From contig NATF01000067.1 in assembly GCA_002085205.1 (NCBI GenBank), forward strand, positions 1 through 8,143: 8,143 nucleotides of DNA, in the 5' to 3' direction. This DNA is from Candidatus Cloacimonas sp. 4484_275. GTDB lineage: Bacteria > Cloacimonadota > Cloacimonadia > Cloacimonadales > TCS61. The notes under the pieces were generated by a model that did not search any database, was not told where the DNA came from, and saw only the letters and a program-made list of their open reading frames with translations. Position numbers and translations under genes: made by a program. Below are positions 6,929 through 8,143 of the stretch, piece by piece. Numbering within the stretch: position 1 is the first letter of the stretch; each line of letters opens with the position of its first letter.

Positions 6929-6977
6929 ATTCCACACTATAAATGACTTCTAAAATCTCCAATTATGCAGAACTCAT
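6910..6977. repeat. 68-bp dispersed repeat, copy B
   Basis: This is the partner of 5888-5955 (63 of 68 identical, same orientation). It lies between the O-methyltransferase gene and the small ORF before udk. With copy A it forms direct repeats about 1.02 kb apart that bracket udk and its control region. Confidence 0.85.
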
Positions 6978-7040
6978 TATATTAAAAATTAAAAAATTAA
7001 TTCTTTCATTCCCTCAAAACAAATCATAAATTTTGCATCA

Positions 7041-7601
7041 TTATTTTTTATAAACGGAAATTTCCAAACCAGATTCAACAGGTAAGGTAAAGGTAAAAAA
7101 ATCGGGACTGTTTCTGACGAAAGAGAGATATTCATGCACGGTTTCCCGATGAGAAATAACATTGTCGGCAATTATCAAAGCATTGTTTTCCAATTTGTCC
7201 AAAAGCAACTTGATATAATTTATGTAATCAATTTTTCCCGCATCGATAAAAACCAAATCGAATTTTTTATCAAGAGACGGAATTATTTTTTCCGCCAACC
7301 CAAAATGAATATTAACATTTTTTCTTTCTTTCAGGTTCTCGCAAGCCAGCAAATATCTGCTTTCGTCAACCTCGATTGTGTCGATTTCGGACTCAGTAAC
7401 TTCCGCGGCAAGTGAAAGCCAAAATGTGGAATAACCGTTGGAAGTTCCTATTTCCAAAATATTCTTGGCTCTTTTTGTTATCGCGAAGAAATACAATAAC
7501 ATCGCTGTTTTCTCGCCGATATTCCATAATCGCCGGATTTGTTCTTTTTGTTCGGCAAATCTTTTCAACTGAATTTTATATTTTTTCTTTAATTTTTCCA
7601 T
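7041..7601 (-). CDS. Class I SAM-dependent O-methyltransferase
   Basis: This 186-residue cytoplasmic enzyme is predicted to move a methyl group from S-adenosylmethionine to a hydroxyl acceptor. Seen: the SAM-binding motif ILEIGTSNGYSTFWL (48-62), the acidic ribose-binding turn TIEVDESR (75-82), and FDLVFIDAGKIDYINYI (114-130) followed by ALIIADNV (141-148). D120, D146 and N147 fit the metal-binding triad of the catechol O-methyltransferase-like (methyltransferase 3) family. It is slightly shorter than usual (about 200-220) because of a short N-terminus. The substrate cannot be told from sequence; an RNA-modifying TrmR-like role is an alternative. The start overlaps the reconstructed end of the glycosyltransferase gene by 13 bases, and a weak GGGAAA lies upstream, so translational coupling is likely. 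Confidence 0.85.
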   Translation of the reverse strand: MEKLKKKYKIQLKRFAEQKEQIRRLWNIGEKTAMLLYFFAITKRAKNILEIGTSNGYSTFWLSLAAEVTESEIDTIEVDESRYLLACENLKERKNVNIHFGLAEKIIPSLDKKFDLVFIDAGKIDYINYIKLLLDKLENNALIIADNVISHRETVHEYLSFVRNSPDFFTFTLPVESGLEISVYKK

Positions 7602-8143
7602 TTATATTTCCCGAAAGTTCCTTTCAAACCAAAAAAAATGTAATAGGGAACATAAATGATTTCCGCGACCGGAAACGCCCACAAAAGCTTTATTTTTCGA
7701 ACTTTTATCAGAAAAATCGAAAGTAACAAAAATTCGCCGAAAATTTTCAAAATCAAGGACGCAAAAAATATTTTCCAAGATAATGCTCCCACCAAAGCTT
7801 CCAGAACTGCAAGTAACAGAAACAAATATTTTCAAGGAAAAATCGGCGAGCAAAACCAATCCGAATGCGGCTGTCAGAACGAGATAATAAACAAACACAA
7901 ATCCGCTGAGAATTTTTACGGAAAGCGGATAAAAACGCCATTTCGAGGCGCGTCTGCTTTCCAACTGCACCATCTCCGAAATATTATCTTTATCGAGAGA
8001 AGGAACGATAGAATCGGGCGAAAACATAAAATTCGCTTTTCGGATAAATTTAGCCATTTTTTGCAACATCAAATCATCGTCGCCGGAACGAATAAATCCG
8101 ATTCCCGCAAAGCCGTCAATTTTGGAAAAAATGCTCTTTCGAT
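7589..8143 (-). pseudogene. Membrane glycosyltransferase family 2, 3' part, frameshifted and cut by window edge
   Basis: The first frame runs from the window edge (first full codon at 8141) as RKSIFSKIDGFAGIGFIRSGDDDLMLQK, with the SGDDD acidic motif typical of GT2 enzymes. QLESRRASKW follows, like the Q-x-x-R-W site, and then a membrane helix (SGFVFVYYLVLTAAFGLVLL). After ADFSLKI this frame becomes Ser/Cys-rich nonsense ending at 7602. A sensible continuation lies one base on: FLLLAVLEALVGALSWKIFF, more membrane helices, then IIYVPYYIFFGLKGTFGKYKWKN and a stop at 7589-7591. That ending is characteristic of these enzymes. A TGA in the second frame at 7832-7834 limits the shift to about 7820-7834. 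Together the parts give about 180 residues. It probably transfers sugar at the cytoplasmic membrane face. Whether the break is real or an assembly error is open. Confidence 0.8.

Noticed and set aside
5822..6977. CRISPR array or transposon ends
   Set aside because: Only two dispersed repeat copies over 1 kb apart and one 21-bp tandem pair with no spacer; no cas or transposase gene is present.
7589..7825. 78-codon ORF as a separate small membrane protein
   Set aside because: It starts at a TTG within the frameshift zone and matches the C-terminal end of GT2 enzymes, so it belongs to the upstream fragment.
7602..8072. 156-codon ORF as an independent gene
   Set aside because: Its first part is clear glycosyltransferase sequence continuing from upstream of its supposed start, and its last 70 residues are out-of-frame nonsense. 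It is half of a frameshifted gene.

Overview
The window is AT-rich and every gene I can support lies on the minus strand, so gene order reads from right to left. Signal-peptide and DUF4139 content suggests a Gram-negative-type bacterium. The usable Shine-Dalgarno sites, low GC and dispersed palindromic repeats would fit an uncultured FCB-type lineage such as Cloacimonadota. That placement is a weak inference from style only.

Layout in transcription order. (1) 8143-7589: the 3' part of a membrane family-2 glycosyltransferase, cut by the window edge and split by a +1 frameshift near 7820-7834. Its reconstructed end overlaps the next gene by 13 bases. (2) 7601-7041: a small class I SAM-dependent O-methyltransferase. 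(3) 7040-6757: a spacer with a 68-bp dispersed repeat carrying a hairpin, then a 16-codon ORF with an excellent ribosome site, overlapping a hairpin and a sigma70-like promoter. (4) 6756-6139: uridine kinase (udk). (5) 6138-5822: a 317-base gap with the second copy of the 68-bp repeat, a 21-bp tandem duplication and an 11-bp inverted repeat. (6) 5821-4526: an exported DUF4139 protein whose last 18 residues lie in the -1 frame, down to 4476. (7) 4441-3473: a GAF protein with a degenerate GGDEF domain. (8) 3480-3358: a 123-bp palindromic repeat element whose right arm supplies the stop codon of gene 7. (9) 3290-18: a 1090-residue PLD-like nuclease plus SNF2-type helicase fusion, the best candidate for a defence or genome-maintenance system. 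Its next downstream neighbours lie outside the window.

The glycosyltransferase and methyltransferase look translationally coupled. The DUF4139 and GAF/GGDEF-like genes are close enough (34 bases after frame repair) to be co-transcribed. udk appears to have its own promoter and sits between two direct repeats. The helicase has its own ribosome site behind the palindromic element. Two frameshifts in about 3.4 kb, both in or beside short A/T runs, could be assembly errors or real gene decay; raw reads would decide.
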